A stretch of 64,000 nt of DNA from Anaerolineae bacterium (GTDB taxonomy: Bacteria > Chloroflexota > Anaerolineae > 4572-78 > J111), in assembly GCA_023382535.1 (NCBI GenBank), contig JAHDWA010000016.1, positions 124,001 through 188,000 on the forward strand. Reading direction: 5' to 3'. The notes beneath the pieces are model-generated. The model had not been told where the DNA came from. It saw nothing but the letters and a program-made list of their open reading frames with translations, and ran no database searches. The position numbers and the translations under genes were made by a program. The number at the start of each line of letters is the position of its first letter. Position 1 is the first letter of the stretch. This document shows, one piece after another, positions 6,793 to 16,471 of this stretch.

Positions 6793-9288
6793 ATGAAGTA
6801 CATCACTTTTCCTCGAATCGAAATCCTATCCTTTTTACTCCTGGCGGTGCTGCTGCTCTTCCAGGCCAGAACCACTCCGGCCGCCGCAGATGGTCCCGAT
6901 CCGGCGCTGGCTTATCCCCGCCTGCCACTCAGTTTCGAGGCCAATCAGGGCCAGGCGCCGGCGGCCGTGAAATTCATTGCTCGCGGGTCGAGTTACACCA
7001 TGTACCTGACCAACTCCGGCTTTACCCTGGCTTTGAGCCAGGCTGATATGGGTGAACCAAATCTGCTGCAAATGTCGCTGGCTGAGAGTGACACGCCGGA
7101 AGCCATTACCGGATTGAACAAACAGGCCAGCCAGAGCCATTACTTGATTGGCCGCAATCCGGCCAACTGGCAGACCCATATCCCTCACTACGGTCAGGTT
7201 TCTTACCAGAAAGTTTACGATGGGGTGGACCTGCGGCTGTACGGTAACAGTGAGGGCCAGTTAGAGTACGATTTCATTGTCACCCCCGGTAGTGATCCTG
7301 GTCAGATTATCATGGAGTTTGCCGGGGCTGAGTCGCTCGACCTGGACGAGGCTGGTAACCTGGAATTGCGCCTGCCTGGAGGTCAGACTCTGCGCCAACA
7401 GGCGCCCGTGATCTACCAGGAAACCGGCGGCAAACGGGTAAGCGTTGTCGGGAGTTACAACCTGTCCGGCAACCAGGTCCGGCTGCGGCTGGCCGCTTAC
7501 GACCAGACTGCCCCACTGGTCATTGACCCGGTGTTGTATTACAGCACCTTCCTGGGCGGCAGCAGTAATGAAGTGGGCTACGATATTGCCGTGGACCCCA
7601 GCGGCGCAGCTTACGTGACCGGTTACACCTACAGCCCCGATTTTGTCATCACCGACAGCGGTGGCGTTTACTATGATGGCGACGCCAATGGCAGCGAGGA
7701 TATTTTTGTGACCAAAATCAATCCCGCTGGGACGGCGCTTATCTATAGCACCTATATCGGCGGCAGTGATGACGAAGGAGGCTTGGGCATCGCCCTGGAC
7801 AGCAATGATCGGGCTTACGTAACCGGTTACACCCGCAGTTATAACTTTCCAGAAGGTAACGGCGGCGGGCAGGAATTGACCGCACAGGGTAGCTTTGGCA
7901 GCGGCTACCTCAACGGGGCCGAGGATGCTTTTGTTCTCCGGTTGAACGCCGATGGCAGCGGGCTGGATTATTGCGACTACCTGGGCGGCTGGTCCAACGA
8001 GCGTGGCCAGGACATTGCCGTGGATGCTGGGAACGCAGCCTATGTGACCGGTTACACCTTCAGCGACGATTTTCCCCTGGCCGGGAATGTCTTGCAGGAT
8101 TACCGCCAGGGTAGCGAGGATGTTTTTGTGGCCAAGATAGACCCAGATGGTTCCTATCTCGACTATAGCACCTACTTGGGCAGCTCCAGCACCGACGTCG
8201 CCAATGGCATCGCCGTGGATGGCGGTGGCTTTGTCTATGTGGCTGGCTACACCTATGGCTGGTTTCCCATCACTTATGGCAGCTTCGCTGATTATCCGGG
8301 CGGCGGCCAGGAAGGGTTTGTGGTCAAACTTAATCCTGGCGTCTTGGAGCTGGTCTACGGTACTTTTCTGGGTGGCAGCGGCAACGACGCTATTAACGAC
8401 TTGGCTCTTGATACGAACAACAATGCCTACCTGACTGGGAAGAGTTACAGCCAGAATTTCCCGACGACCCCCGGCGTCTTTGATCGGGCTTATAGTGGCG
8501 GGGAGGATGTCTTTGTGGTCAAATTGGATGCCTCCGGGGAGAGCTTGATTTACAGCACCTTCCTGGGTGGGAACCTCGCTAATGCGGCCAATGAAGCCGG
8601 GCAGGGGATTGCCGTTGACCGGACCGGGCAGGTGTTTGTGACCGGCTACACCTACAGCCCTACCTTTCCCACGACCTCCGGTGCTTTTGATGACAATTAC
8701 AATGGCAACGAGGACGCCTTTATCACCCAGCTCAGTGAGGATGCTGGTCAACTGCTCTACAGCACCTTCCTAGGGGCGGAGAATAACGAGGCGGGGTATG
8801 GGGTGGCGGTTGACGCTGCCGGTGACGCTTATCTGACCGGCTACACCCGCAGCAACCACTTCCCGACAGCAGGAGAAACGCCCGGCCCGGTCTACCAGGG
8901 CGGCGGCACAGATGCCTTTATTGCCAAGCTTTATGTGAATGGTGAGCCGCCACAAGATGCCGACCAGGATGGAATGTTGGATGATTGGGAAACGAGCTAC
9001 GGCCTGAACCCGCAGATTGACGATGCTGGAGGTGACCTCGATGGCGATGGGCTGGCCAACCTGGCCGAATACCAGGCGGGCACTCAACCGGATGTGGCTG
9101 ATACCGATCACGATGGCATGCCTGATGGCTGGGAGGTATCAAATTTGCTCGATCCCTTGACCAATGATGCCGACAGTGACCCGGATGGAGATGGACTGAT
9201 CAACTTGGTGGAGTACCAGGCGGGTACCGACCCACAACAGCCAAATGAGAACCAGTCAAAATATTATCTACCGCTCATCACGAAGTAA
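6793..9288 (+). CDS. Secreted SBBP beta-propeller protein with calcium-binding C-terminal repeats
   Basis: An 831-residue exported protein. ATG 6793 follows GAAAGGA and starts a signal peptide (FLLLAVLLLFQARTTPAAA). An SBBP-type N-terminal domain follows (LSFEANQGQAP, YDGVDLRLYGN), then about eight repeats of the form YSTFLGGS...D.A.G.A.D..G.AYVTGYT, the hallmark of SBBP propellers. The C-terminus has thrombospondin type-3/EF-like loops (DADQDGMLDDWE, DLDGDGLANLAEYQAG, DTDHDGMPDGWE), typical calcium binders, and ends in YYLPLITK, a tail I know from many secreted Chloroflexota proteins. Probably a cell-surface adhesin or structural protein. It stands alone, with a terminator-like hairpin just after it. 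Confidence 0.9.
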   Translation: MKYITFPRIEILSFLLLAVLLLFQARTTPAAADGPDPALAYPRLPLSFEANQGQAPAAVKFIARGSSYTMYLTNSGFTLALSQADMGEPNLLQMSLAESDTPEAITGLNKQASQSHYLIGRNPANWQTHIPHYGQVSYQKVYDGVDLRLYGNSEGQLEYDFIVTPGSDPGQIIMEFAGAESLDLDEAGNLELRLPGGQTLRQQAPVIYQETGGKRVSVVGSYNLSGNQVRLRLAAYDQTAPLVIDPVLYYSTFLGGSSNEVGYDIAVDPSGAAYVTGYTYSPDFVITDSGGVYYDGDANGSEDIFVTKINPAGTALIYSTYIGGSDDEGGLGIALDSNDRAYVTGYTRSYNFPEGNGGGQELTAQGSFGSGYLNGAEDAFVLRLNADGSGLDYCDYLGGWSNERGQDIAVDAGNAAYVTGYTFSDDFPLAGNVLQDYRQGSEDVFVAKIDPDGSYLDYSTYLGSSSTDVANGIAVDGGGFVYVAGYTYGWFPITYGSFADYPGGGQEGFVVKLNPGVLELVYGTFLGGSGNDAINDLALDTNNNAYLTGKSYSQNFPTTPGVFDRAYSGGEDVFVVKLDASGESLIYSTFLGGNLANAANEAGQGIAVDRTGQVFVTGYTYSPTFPTTSGAFDDNYNGNEDAFITQLSEDAGQLLYSTFLGAENNEAGYGVAVDAAGDAYLTGYTRSNHFPTAGETPGPVYQGGGTDAFIAKLYVNGEPPQDADQDGMLDDWETSYGLNPQIDDAGGDLDGDGLANLAEYQAGTQPDVADTDHDGMPDGWEVSNLLDPLTNDADSDPDGDGLINLVEYQAGTDPQQPNENQSKYYLPLITK

Positions 9289-9312
9289 CTGGCGTCAATT
9301 GGAACACTTAGA

Positions 9313-9338
9313 CCCCGTCGATCGCAAGAACGACGGGG
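9313..9338 (+). terminator. Hairpin after the SBBP gene
   Basis: CCCCGTCG (9313-9320) pairs perfectly with CGACGGGG (9331-9338) across a 10-base loop, 24 bases after the stop codon. There is no clear T-run, so it may be a weak terminator or an RNA-stabilising stem. Confidence 0.5.
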
Positions 9339-9881
9339 CCGACTTCAATCCTCTCTTCATCGAGGCCAATCTTTGGACCACGCACTGACAAAGCCAGTTA
9401 TGACTCACTTTTCGCATAGTTTCCATCCCCTTTTCGGAGGGGCGGACATAACATAAGATTGGTTCCACTTGGTGTAACCTATTCCCCGCCGGCCAAACTA
9501 TCCAACCGAGCTATTGACTGCTGTTTCTGGGTTGGTGGCCGCCATCACCGTCAACATGTCCGTTGCCCTCATTCCTGTTGCGCCCCGCGAGCAATTTGCA
9601 GCCCTCGACCGCCCGTTTGGCTTGTGGATTGGCTCGGAGGATGAATTATTTCTAGCAGACAAGGTGTTAGCCTTTGCCGATCTGGCCGTGTCCGTTGAGC
9701 CGATTCGTAGGCGAGCATCACTCATGACGCAAAACACCTCTCGGTTCTACTGAGGGCCCATGAAACGATTGGCCCCTGGATTACGTATATGGTCCAGGAG
9801 AAGAAGGTCTGATAGCAAACAAGCTACCCAAGGCTATGAGAGCCAGTACAGCTGTTATTGGCCTGAGAATTTAGCCGGGGA
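9339..9881. other. Intergenic stretch, no supportable gene
   Basis: Short open frames occur on both strands (for example 9514-9753 plus and 9498-9737 minus), but they overlap each other, lack ribosome binding sites and match no family I know. Possibly old coding debris. Confidence 0.4.
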
Positions 9882-9914
9882 AGCGGGGATAACGTTCCGG
9901 CTCCTCTCCCCGCT
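9882..9914 (-). terminator. Hairpin downstream of the two-component operon
   Basis: AGCGGGGA (9882-9889) and TCCCCGCT (9907-9914) form a perfect 8-bp stem 11 bases beyond the response-regulator stop on the minus strand. No T-run follows, so the terminator call is tentative. Confidence 0.4.
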
Positions 9915-9924
9915 CCGCCGCGTT

Positions 9925-10314
9925 CTAATGAGGAGGGTAGGTTGGAGGCTTCGGCATTGCCACCAAGCGCGAGGCCAGCAGGCGCAGTTGGTCGGGGCTG
10001 ACGGGTTTGAGCAGGACCAGATCTGCCTGGTTGCTCAGGGTATCGGCCAGCCGGTAATCGGCGGTAGTCACGATCACCTTAGTGCAGGTGAAACGTTCAT
10101 CCGCCCGAATGCGGGCCAATATTTCCGGCCCCGCAATATGCGGCAAATGCAAGTCTAATACGACCAGATCCGTCGCCGTTTCGGCCAGCCGGGCCAGGGC
10201 CGCCGGGCCATCCCTGGCCGTTACAATCTCAAACCCTCCGGCTCGTAGCGCCAAGGAAAAAACCTCGGAGATCATTTCATCATCTTCTACAATCAGAACA
10301 GAAGGAGCAGTCAC
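9925..10314 (-). CDS. Single-domain response regulator (CheY-like receiver)
   Basis: 129 residues comprising only a receiver domain: acidic pair in LIVEDDEM, phospho-acceptor Asp in LVVLDLHLPHI (about residue 53), Thr in VIVTTADYR, and Lys in LLKPVSPDQL. There is no output domain, so it would act by protein contact or in a phosphorelay. It starts 21 bases after the end of the histidine kinase gene on the same strand, which marks that kinase as its probable phosphodonor. Confidence 0.9.
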   Translation of the reverse strand: MTAPSVLIVEDDEMISEVFSLALRAGGFEIVTARDGPAALARLAETATDLVVLDLHLPHIAGPEILARIRADERFTCTKVIVTTADYRLADTLSNQADLVLLKPVSPDQLRLLASRLVAMPKPPTYPPH

Positions 10315-10335
10315 GTGAATTTCCTCATTTCGGGG

Positions 10336-11943
10336 TCATTTTGTAAAAACCAGGTGATCGGTCTCCTGGTCCTTGTCTGGAAGTTGCAAGGGTAACACCA
10401 CGCGGAAGGTGCTGCCCCGACCCATCTCACTTTCCAGGACAATCTCACCATTCATCAGCCTGGTGAGTTGTTTGACAATAGACAGGCCCAGACCGTAGCC
10501 TTTGTGCTGGTGGGTAACTGAGTTATCGACCTGCCAGAAGGTTTCATAAATGTGGGCCTGCGCTTCCTCGGGAATGCCCGGCCCGGTATCAGCCACTTTA
10601 AGGGCCCACCGGTCTGAGCCGGCACATTCGAGGCGTACGATCACACCGCCTGTTTCCGTAAATTTGAGGGCATTGTTAATCAGGTTGGTCAATATCTGTT
10701 TCAGCCGAATTGCGTCGCCCAACAGGACGGACGGCAGGTCGGGGGTCACCTCGATCGTAAAGCTTAACCCCTTGGCCTGAGCCAAGAGCTGCATCGTCGC
10801 CCTCATCTCATCAGCGATAGCGCCCGGGTAAAAAGGTGCTTCGTGAATCTGGATTTGGCCACGTTCGATTTGAGCCTGGTCGAGCAAATCATTAATCAGG
10901 CCGGTCAGGTGGTAGGTGCTATCCAGCACTTTGGCCGCACTATTCTTCTGGGTGGCCGTAATCGGGCCGAGAACTTCGTTGTGCCATAATTCCGTATAGC
11001 CCAGGATGGCCGCCAGAGGAGTGCGCAGGTCGTGGCTCACTTTGGCCATCAGTTCAGTTTTATACTGGCTGGCGCGCAGGGCCTGGTCGCGCGCTTCAGC
11101 CAGGGCGTGGGTGCGTTCGACCACACGCTGCTCCAACTGATCCCGTTCTTGTTGCAGCAAATTGACCAGCTCGTGTTCGCGCTGCCAGGCGCGGTTTAGG
11201 CTGTTCATCAGGATGACTAAACCTACATTGATCGCGATCACGACCACGCAAAAATCCAGCCAGGTGGTGATTAACTCTTCTAGCGGCAGGATTTTAGTGT
11301 AGGTGGAGGCCATTTCGAAAGGAATAAAGCGCCCCGTCCCGAATAGCCAATCAAACACGCCCAGGGTGACCAGGCTTAAAACAATCATGCGGCTGCCCGC
11401 CCAGCCGTCTAAAAATAGCGTGGCTAAAATGGTCAAAGCCAGGAGATACTCGTGGCTTTCGGGGGAATCGCCGTAATTTATTAACTCAACCAGGGCCAGG
11501 GCGTAGACAATCCCCAATAACAGGCGGGTTCTAAGCCGGTAATCCAGGCGGCGATGCAAAGCCAACCCCCACACCACGATGACCGGCACGGTAAAGGCCA
11601 GGAATAGATCCAGGCGACCAATCACGATTAAACTGGGGATCGATTGGATCAGGGCCGGTAGGCTCAGAAGCGCGCTAACCACGATGATTACGCTGAGAAT
11701 ACGCTCGCGGGTATAAATAAAACTGGGGCTAACGCCCGGAGGCACTTCCAGGTCGGTGCGCACGGGACTGATCAGGAACTCTAAAATGGGCTTCAAAAAA
11801 GGGGAAACAAGCCAGCTTTTTTTATGAGGCAGATGAAGTGATTGAGTCCGGTAGTTGGGTTCTGAAATGTCCATTTGGGTCATACTGGTTTGGTCATTAG
11901 CAAATGTCCAAAATTTGTACTTGATTAACATCTTATCATACAA
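10336..11943 (-). CDS. Membrane sensor histidine kinase
   Basis: A 535-residue kinase. Hydrophobic segments between residues about 85 and 250 (IILSVIIVVSALLSLPALI-type stretches) give a five- to six-span membrane sensor with no large periplasmic domain. A coiled coil (VNLLQQERDQLEQRVVERTH) leads to a HisKA domain with phospho-acceptor His in SHDLRTPLAAILGYTE, and an HATPase domain with N box (LTNLINNALKFTE), G1 box (DTGPGIP) and G2 box (GYGLGLSIVKQL). It is co-directional with the single-domain response regulator 21 bases downstream. The first ATG is at 11943, but ATGs at 11883 and 11874 are also possible because none has a clear ribosome binding site. The signal sensed is unknown. Confidence 0.9.
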   Translation of the reverse strand: MYDKMLIKYKFWTFANDQTSMTQMDISEPNYRTQSLHLPHKKSWLVSPFLKPILEFLISPVRTDLEVPPGVSPSFIYTRERILSVIIVVSALLSLPALIQSIPSLIVIGRLDLFLAFTVPVIVVWGLALHRRLDYRLRTRLLLGIVYALALVELINYGDSPESHEYLLALTILATLFLDGWAGSRMIVLSLVTLGVFDWLFGTGRFIPFEMASTYTKILPLEELITTWLDFCVVVIAINVGLVILMNSLNRAWQREHELVNLLQQERDQLEQRVVERTHALAEARDQALRASQYKTELMAKVSHDLRTPLAAILGYTELWHNEVLGPITATQKNSAAKVLDSTYHLTGLINDLLDQAQIERGQIQIHEAPFYPGAIADEMRATMQLLAQAKGLSFTIEVTPDLPSVLLGDAIRLKQILTNLINNALKFTETGGVIVRLECAGSDRWALKVADTGPGIPEEAQAHIYETFWQVDNSVTHQHKGYGLGLSIVKQLTRLMNGEIVLESEMGRGSTFRVVLPLQLPDKDQETDHLVFTK

Positions 11944-12072
11944 ATGAGGCCCGAATATTTACGTTGTGTTAGTGTTCTGTGAATGTTGTGGGATGGATCA
12001 ATCGGTACGGCATATCGAAGTAGTGGACACGTTTTGTCAAGATGTCGCTGGCGAATTCAGATAGACTTTCCC

Positions 12073-12300
12073 TCAGGTGCATCCAGAAACTAGCTTTACC
12101 AGAGGGGACTGCAGGGTAGTAGCGCGGGGAGTATCTTCCAGCCAGGCGGCGACTAGTCGCACGACATTGAGCGCTGCGGCAGTAAGCACCGCCTGTAAAT
12201 GCGTTTTTGCTGAGCTCCAATAGCGGATAGTGTCCCTGAGGCGTGCGGATAAATTGAAGCCAGAAAAAATTGGAGAGAATACCCCGAAGCGGTTGAAAAC
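12073..12300 (-). pseudogene. C-terminal fragment of an IS1182-like transposase
   Basis: The frame encodes RDTIRYWSSAKTHLQAVLTA followed by A-L-N-V-V-R-L and a W-L-x-x-T-P-R-A tail. This matches the conserved C-terminal end of IS1182-type DDE transposases (…AKxxLQxxLTAAAxNxxRxxxWL…). Nothing of the catalytic core remains. The fragment lies between the kinase gene and an IS1-like pseudogene, marking the start of a transposon graveyard. Confidence 0.6.
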
Positions 12301-12435
12301 AAGCTTGGTAAGCGGCAAATTCGGCTTACCAGGCTCATTTTTCTTCGGTTTTTTGGTGTACACCCGCCCCTTTATCTCAAGCGGCAGGTTAAAACTACTG
12401 GTCACATAAGTGACCAGCTAAATTTTAGCCCCTGC

Positions 12436-13913
12436 CTAGGGCCAAGGAGGAACTCGATAGAGTAGAACCTCACGCAATGACCAAATATGGTGGGTCAGAC
12501 CCACGGCCATGGCCGGGGTACGTTGCTGCCACTTTTTGAGCGAACCCTTGCCTCGAGTGGGCTGAGGTTCAGCTAACGGCAATCGCAAGGAAGTGTACTG
12601 TTCGGCGTCTTTAAGAGGAAGCGTGGCTCCGGCAAAAATTGTAATAGACCAGAAAAAGGCTGGCTTGTTGTTCCAGTCCAAGCTCCGCTTGGGCTCGTTT
12701 GAGTACCCGCCGTCCTAACGCGGCAATATGATGACGGATAGTTAAGTTCAACCGTTCTACAAAGGCGGTGTTGATCTTCCAGCCCCATTGCTCCAGCTTG
12801 GCTTTCAAGGGGTCCCGACCCCCAAAAATGATCCCCTGTTTAACCCGGACCAGTCGTCCGCCTCGCACCTGCTTGATCACTTGCGCACACTTGCCCAGCA
12901 CGCAAGTGCGGGTACAGTAAGCCCGGTAAGGGAAACCAACGAGGTTTAGGATGAGTTTCGGCAGAGGCCGAAGTGGGTTGAACCCAATGACCAAAGTGCG
13001 TGAGGATCGCCGTCTTGTAATGAGCCAGCCCATCGGTGAGGAAAATCGGCAGGCCATCAACTTTCAGGCACTGTTTGACTTGATGCACCACGGCTTGCGC
13101 CACATCCAAGGACCTTTCCCCGACGACAATAACCAACAGCAACTTGGTCACCGGATCCATCGCGGTCCACCCATAGGGGGTCTTCGGCTCCACCCAACGG
13201 GACCCCTGCTTGAACTCAACCGACTCGGAATCAGATTCGAGCAGATGCGCCAAAGAGGCATAGACCTCATCTAATTGCACTTGCTGTGACTCTAAATCAA
13301 CCAGAAAATGGCTGGCAAAAGCATTCAGTTGCTCGGCGGCGGCCCCTAACCAACTATGCACCGTGTTCGGATCCAGCCCAAACACCCGAACCGCCGCTCG
13401 AATACCCATCCCCTCTACTAACGCTGCCAAAACTAATAACACGATGGGCACCAGCTGCCTCCGCCCGAAAAAGACCGTCCCGTACGTTTCTAAAAACCAG
13501 TGTCCGCATGCTTTACAATAGTACTGTCGCCATAACCCACCGCTCGGATGACCGTTGGCAATGATATTACTTCGGCCGACCCAACCGTAATAGCGGCAAT
13601 CCTGATGGGGGCAGAATTGACGCGAGTTATCAATCTCGACGGGTCGTCCCCGGACTGATACCATCAAGGGCGGTAGCTCGGGTTTCGCCTTTGGTAGGTT
13701 CTGTTCTTGGGTGCACGCCTGACAGACCGGTTTTTTAGTTAAGCCAGGGAAAGGTTTAGGATCGGACGACGGTGAGGAACCGCGCTTTCCTTTTCTTTTT
13801 TCCTGTGGCCGTGCTTGAATGATGACTTCCCAGGTAGCTCTGAAATTGAATAGCCGCCACAGACACAGCAGGAGCAGCAGTTCATGACAAACGTAAGCGT
13901 TGATTGGCAGCAT
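12436..13913 (-). pseudogene. IS1-like transposase with two frameshifts
   Basis: Reading from 13913 downward, the first frame carries the zinc-finger region (FCPHQDCRYYG, YYCKACGHWF), helix-turn-helix (VRVFGLDPNTVHSWLG) and catalytic parts (QLDEVYA, LTDGLAHYKTAI). Near 12960 the match moves to a second frame (CAQVIKQVRGGRLVRVKQG, KINTAFVERLNLTIR) and near 12625 to a third (RLPLAEPQPTRGKGSLKKW, TPAMAVGLTHHIWSLRE). The three pieces line up in order with the nearly intact relative at 14820-16015, so this is a single gene broken by at least two indels. Confidence 0.8.
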
Positions 13914-14063
13914 TGTTTTCCCGGTTCCAAGCTAAATCTAAATGCTACCAATTCTTCTATCATTCCGATTTATCCGCAAGCTGGAGGTATTGGACCCAAC
14001 TGGCTTAGGCGGGTGGCTGACCTGAAAGAACCGCCGCTGTTGTAGGCGCTGTGTCATCAATTC

Positions 14064-14749
14064 TTGAGCCAAATCGTGGAAGGCGATGAACTTTACACCA
14101 AAGTCAAAGAAAACAAAGCCCCGGATCAGTCAGAAGGCTGGACGATTGTCTTACTGGTCCGCGCCAGTCGTTTCCTGTGGGAATTGAAGTGTGGACAACG
14201 GGAGCACAGTCTGTTCCAAGCGGCGATGACAACCTTAGTGCAGGGGATGGACAAACCCAGGACCTGACTTTAGTGACGGATGGGGAACACCGCTACAGCA
14301 ATCTTCTGTTTGAAATTTGTCGTCAAGCCCTTCGCACGGGTCAAGTCGGGCGTCCCCGTTTGACCCTGCCTCAAGGGGTCAAGGTCCGGCTCAAGAACAC
14401 GGGCGACCAGACCCGACACCAGGGACCCAAACGGCCCAAGTATGCAACTCCCCAAGCCGAACATTCCGCTACGCCCCAAAACCTGACCGAGGCGGACATC
14501 CATGCCAATCATTTGGAGGGGTTCAATGCCGGCATCCGCCGCAAGTTAGCCTGTTTCCGCCGCCGCACCAACACCTATGCCAAGACCGGTGAGTACTTGC
14601 AAACTCGCCTAGATGCCCACTGGGTCTTACACAACTTTTTACGACCTCATTTTACCACCAAGCAAGTCCCGGCCGTCGCGCTGGGCATCTTGGATCAAGG
14701 TTTATCTCTGCTTGAACTTTTTGGTAGTGTCCCTTTGTTTTTGCCTTGA
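14064..14749 (+). pseudogene. Truncated, frameshifted transposase of an IS1-related family
   Basis: The fragment begins abruptly (FLSQIVEGDELYTKVKENKA) without an N-terminal zinc finger, and shifts frame at about 14260 to continue as DLTLVTDGEHRYSNLLFEIC, then LTEADIHANHLEGFNAGIRRK and a DAHWVLHNFLRPHF tail. D-E-L-Y, T-D-G and the late N-H-x-E-G-F block are DDE-type catalytic regions. Its last 29 bases overlap the left end of the IS1-like element that starts at 14721, so that element probably inserted into or beside it. Confidence 0.65.
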
Positions 14750-16028
14750 TGAGTTAAGGTAACTTGTTGAGTTATGTTTTAATCTCAATTGACAAAATCA
14801 AGTCAATTGAGGTGCAGAAATGGATTGGGAGACCCTGTATTGCCCCAATCAACATTGTCGTTACTATGGTATAGGTTTTCCGACAGCCGGATTGTGCGGA
14901 ATGGCACCTATCGGGGTCAGCCACAAGGCTTGTGTCAAGCTTGCCATCGGAGTATTTCCTTGCGCTACGGAACAGCTTATTTCGGTTTAGAAAGTGATCC
15001 GGTCCTTTTTGAGACTGCAATTCGGGCTCTGGCCGAAGGAAATTCTATTCGGGCCACAGGACGGATTGTGCAAGTTGATAAAGATACCATCTGTGACTGG
15101 TTGAACGATGCAGCCCAACACTGTCGAGTGGTGGTGTTGTACTTGTGGCAAAACCTGCATGTCACTGAATGTCAACTGGATGAATTGTGGAGTTTCGTGC
15201 ATACCAAAGAACAAAACCTGGATTTTGCTAAAATTTATAGTGAAACGTATGGTGATGCTTGGGTTTGGTTGGCCTTTGCTCCGGTTTGGCGCATGGTCTT
15301 GGCCTTTGTGATTGGTAAACGCAGTCAACAAAGCGCCAATCTGCTTTTGGAGCGAGTAACTTATGTGACTGATGACCATATTCCCTTCTTTACCAGCGAT
15401 CAACTGCCTCATTATAAAAGCGCGCTATTACACACCTATGGAGTTTGGCATCAGCCTCAGCGACAAGGCCAGCGAGGACCTCAGCCTAAACCTCGGCTCA
15501 TTGCTCCCTCAAACTTGCTATACGCCCAAGTTGTCAAGAAACGGGAAAATGGACGGCTGGTTGCAGTAGAGAGGCAAGTTGTTTTTGGCAATGAACAAAC
15601 GATTGTCGATCAATTAACCAATTCCTTGGTCAGCCAGACCATCAATACCAGTTTCGTTGAACGCGACAACTTAACCCAACGTCAAAGCAATCGTCGCCTG
15701 ACCCGACGAACCAATGGCTTTTCTAAAGAGATGAGTTGGTTTGAAAAACAATTGTGGTTGTCCTTGGCTTATTATCATCTGGTTTTACCTCATTATAGTC
15801 TGCGTCAACCCCTCGCTGAACCTGAAATTACCCGGGGCACAGGCACGCCTCGAAAATGGAAATCTGTCACCCCAGCCATGATCGCTGGCCTGACCGATCA
15901 TGTCTGGACAACCACTGAGCTTTTATCCTATCGTGTCCCGTTTCATTTCCTTGAAACCTTGTCCAAAATTGAACACTTGTTCCCTTCACCCGAACAAGTT
16001 AATCAAGGCAAATGAGGGACAACACCAA
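14721..16028 (+). mobile_element. IS1-like insertion sequence with short inverted ends
   Basis: Left end TTGGTAGTGTCCCT (14721-14734) and the reverse complement of the right end AGGGACAACACCAA (16015-16028) agree at 12 of 14 positions. Between them lies one transposase gene. I could not identify a target duplication. Confidence 0.6.
14820..16015 (+). pseudogene. IS1-like transposase, one-base frameshift near its N-terminus
   Basis: ATG 14820 starts M-D-W-E-T-L-Y-C-P-N-Q-H-C-R-Y-Y-G, the zinc-finger opening seen in the sister copy at 13913. At about 14880 the homologous frame changes by -1 and continues as GQPQGLCQACHRSISLRYG, then QVDKDTICDWLNDAA (HTH), ECQLDELWSF, FFTSDQLPHYKSALL and VERDNLTQRQSNRR to the stop at 16015. 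The rest of the 400-residue frame is intact. The site is TTTTCCG, not a classic slippery heptamer, so a lost base is more likely than programmed frameshifting. Confidence 0.7.
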
Positions 16029-16471
16029 CTTTTTAATGTACGTCTGATTTGATCACTGTCCCATTCAACTGAACCAGTGCCGAAATAAGTATCTCCTCCA
16101 ATTCACGACTCGATCAGAGATTGGAGGTTCAAGCTAATTATCCCCAACTACCAAATGGATAGGTCATTTTCTTAAGCTTCTAAATAGTCTGAAGAGGGTT
16201 GCGGATAAACGTCGATATTAGGTCGAGTTGCTGAACAAAATTTGACAAAAAGGTGAGCGACCAGATAGTGGTTATCCAGTGTGCAACAGGGCTATACGGA
16301 TTAATCGCTTGTTGCTTCCAGTCGATCCCTCAAGTGATACAACCTTGAGGTATTTAACCTCGGTTTGGAGTTTTTGCTTCTCGACAAGATTAATAAGATT
16401 TACAGATTTACCTATTCTATCCGAGGAAGACAACCAAATCGTTGTGCTCAGGCTGGAGTCAATTCGGTATA
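16029..16471. other. Intergenic spacer between two IS elements
   Basis: No coding potential, RNA gene or strong repeat seen. Its right end, AATTCGGTATA (16461-16471), is the left copy of the target duplication of the IS4-like element. Confidence 0.5.

Noticed and set aside
7261..8751. Very long minus-strand ORF (496 codons) opposite the SBBP gene
   Set aside because: It is the shadow of the repetitive propeller coding sequence; repeats of the real gene keep the opposite frame open.
9498..9753. Overlapping small ORFs on both strands after the SBBP gene
   Set aside because: They mirror each other, have no ribosome binding sites and no recognisable domain.
12400..12415. GGTCAC-ATAA-GTGACC palindrome as an IS end
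   Set aside because: No matching partner at the other side of the IS1-like pseudogene; could be a simple hairpin.
14860..14890. Programmed frameshift in the IS1-like transposase, as in classical IS1
   Set aside because: The junction TTTTCCG is not a proper X-XXY-YYZ heptamer and no strong hairpin follows; a one-base loss explains it better.
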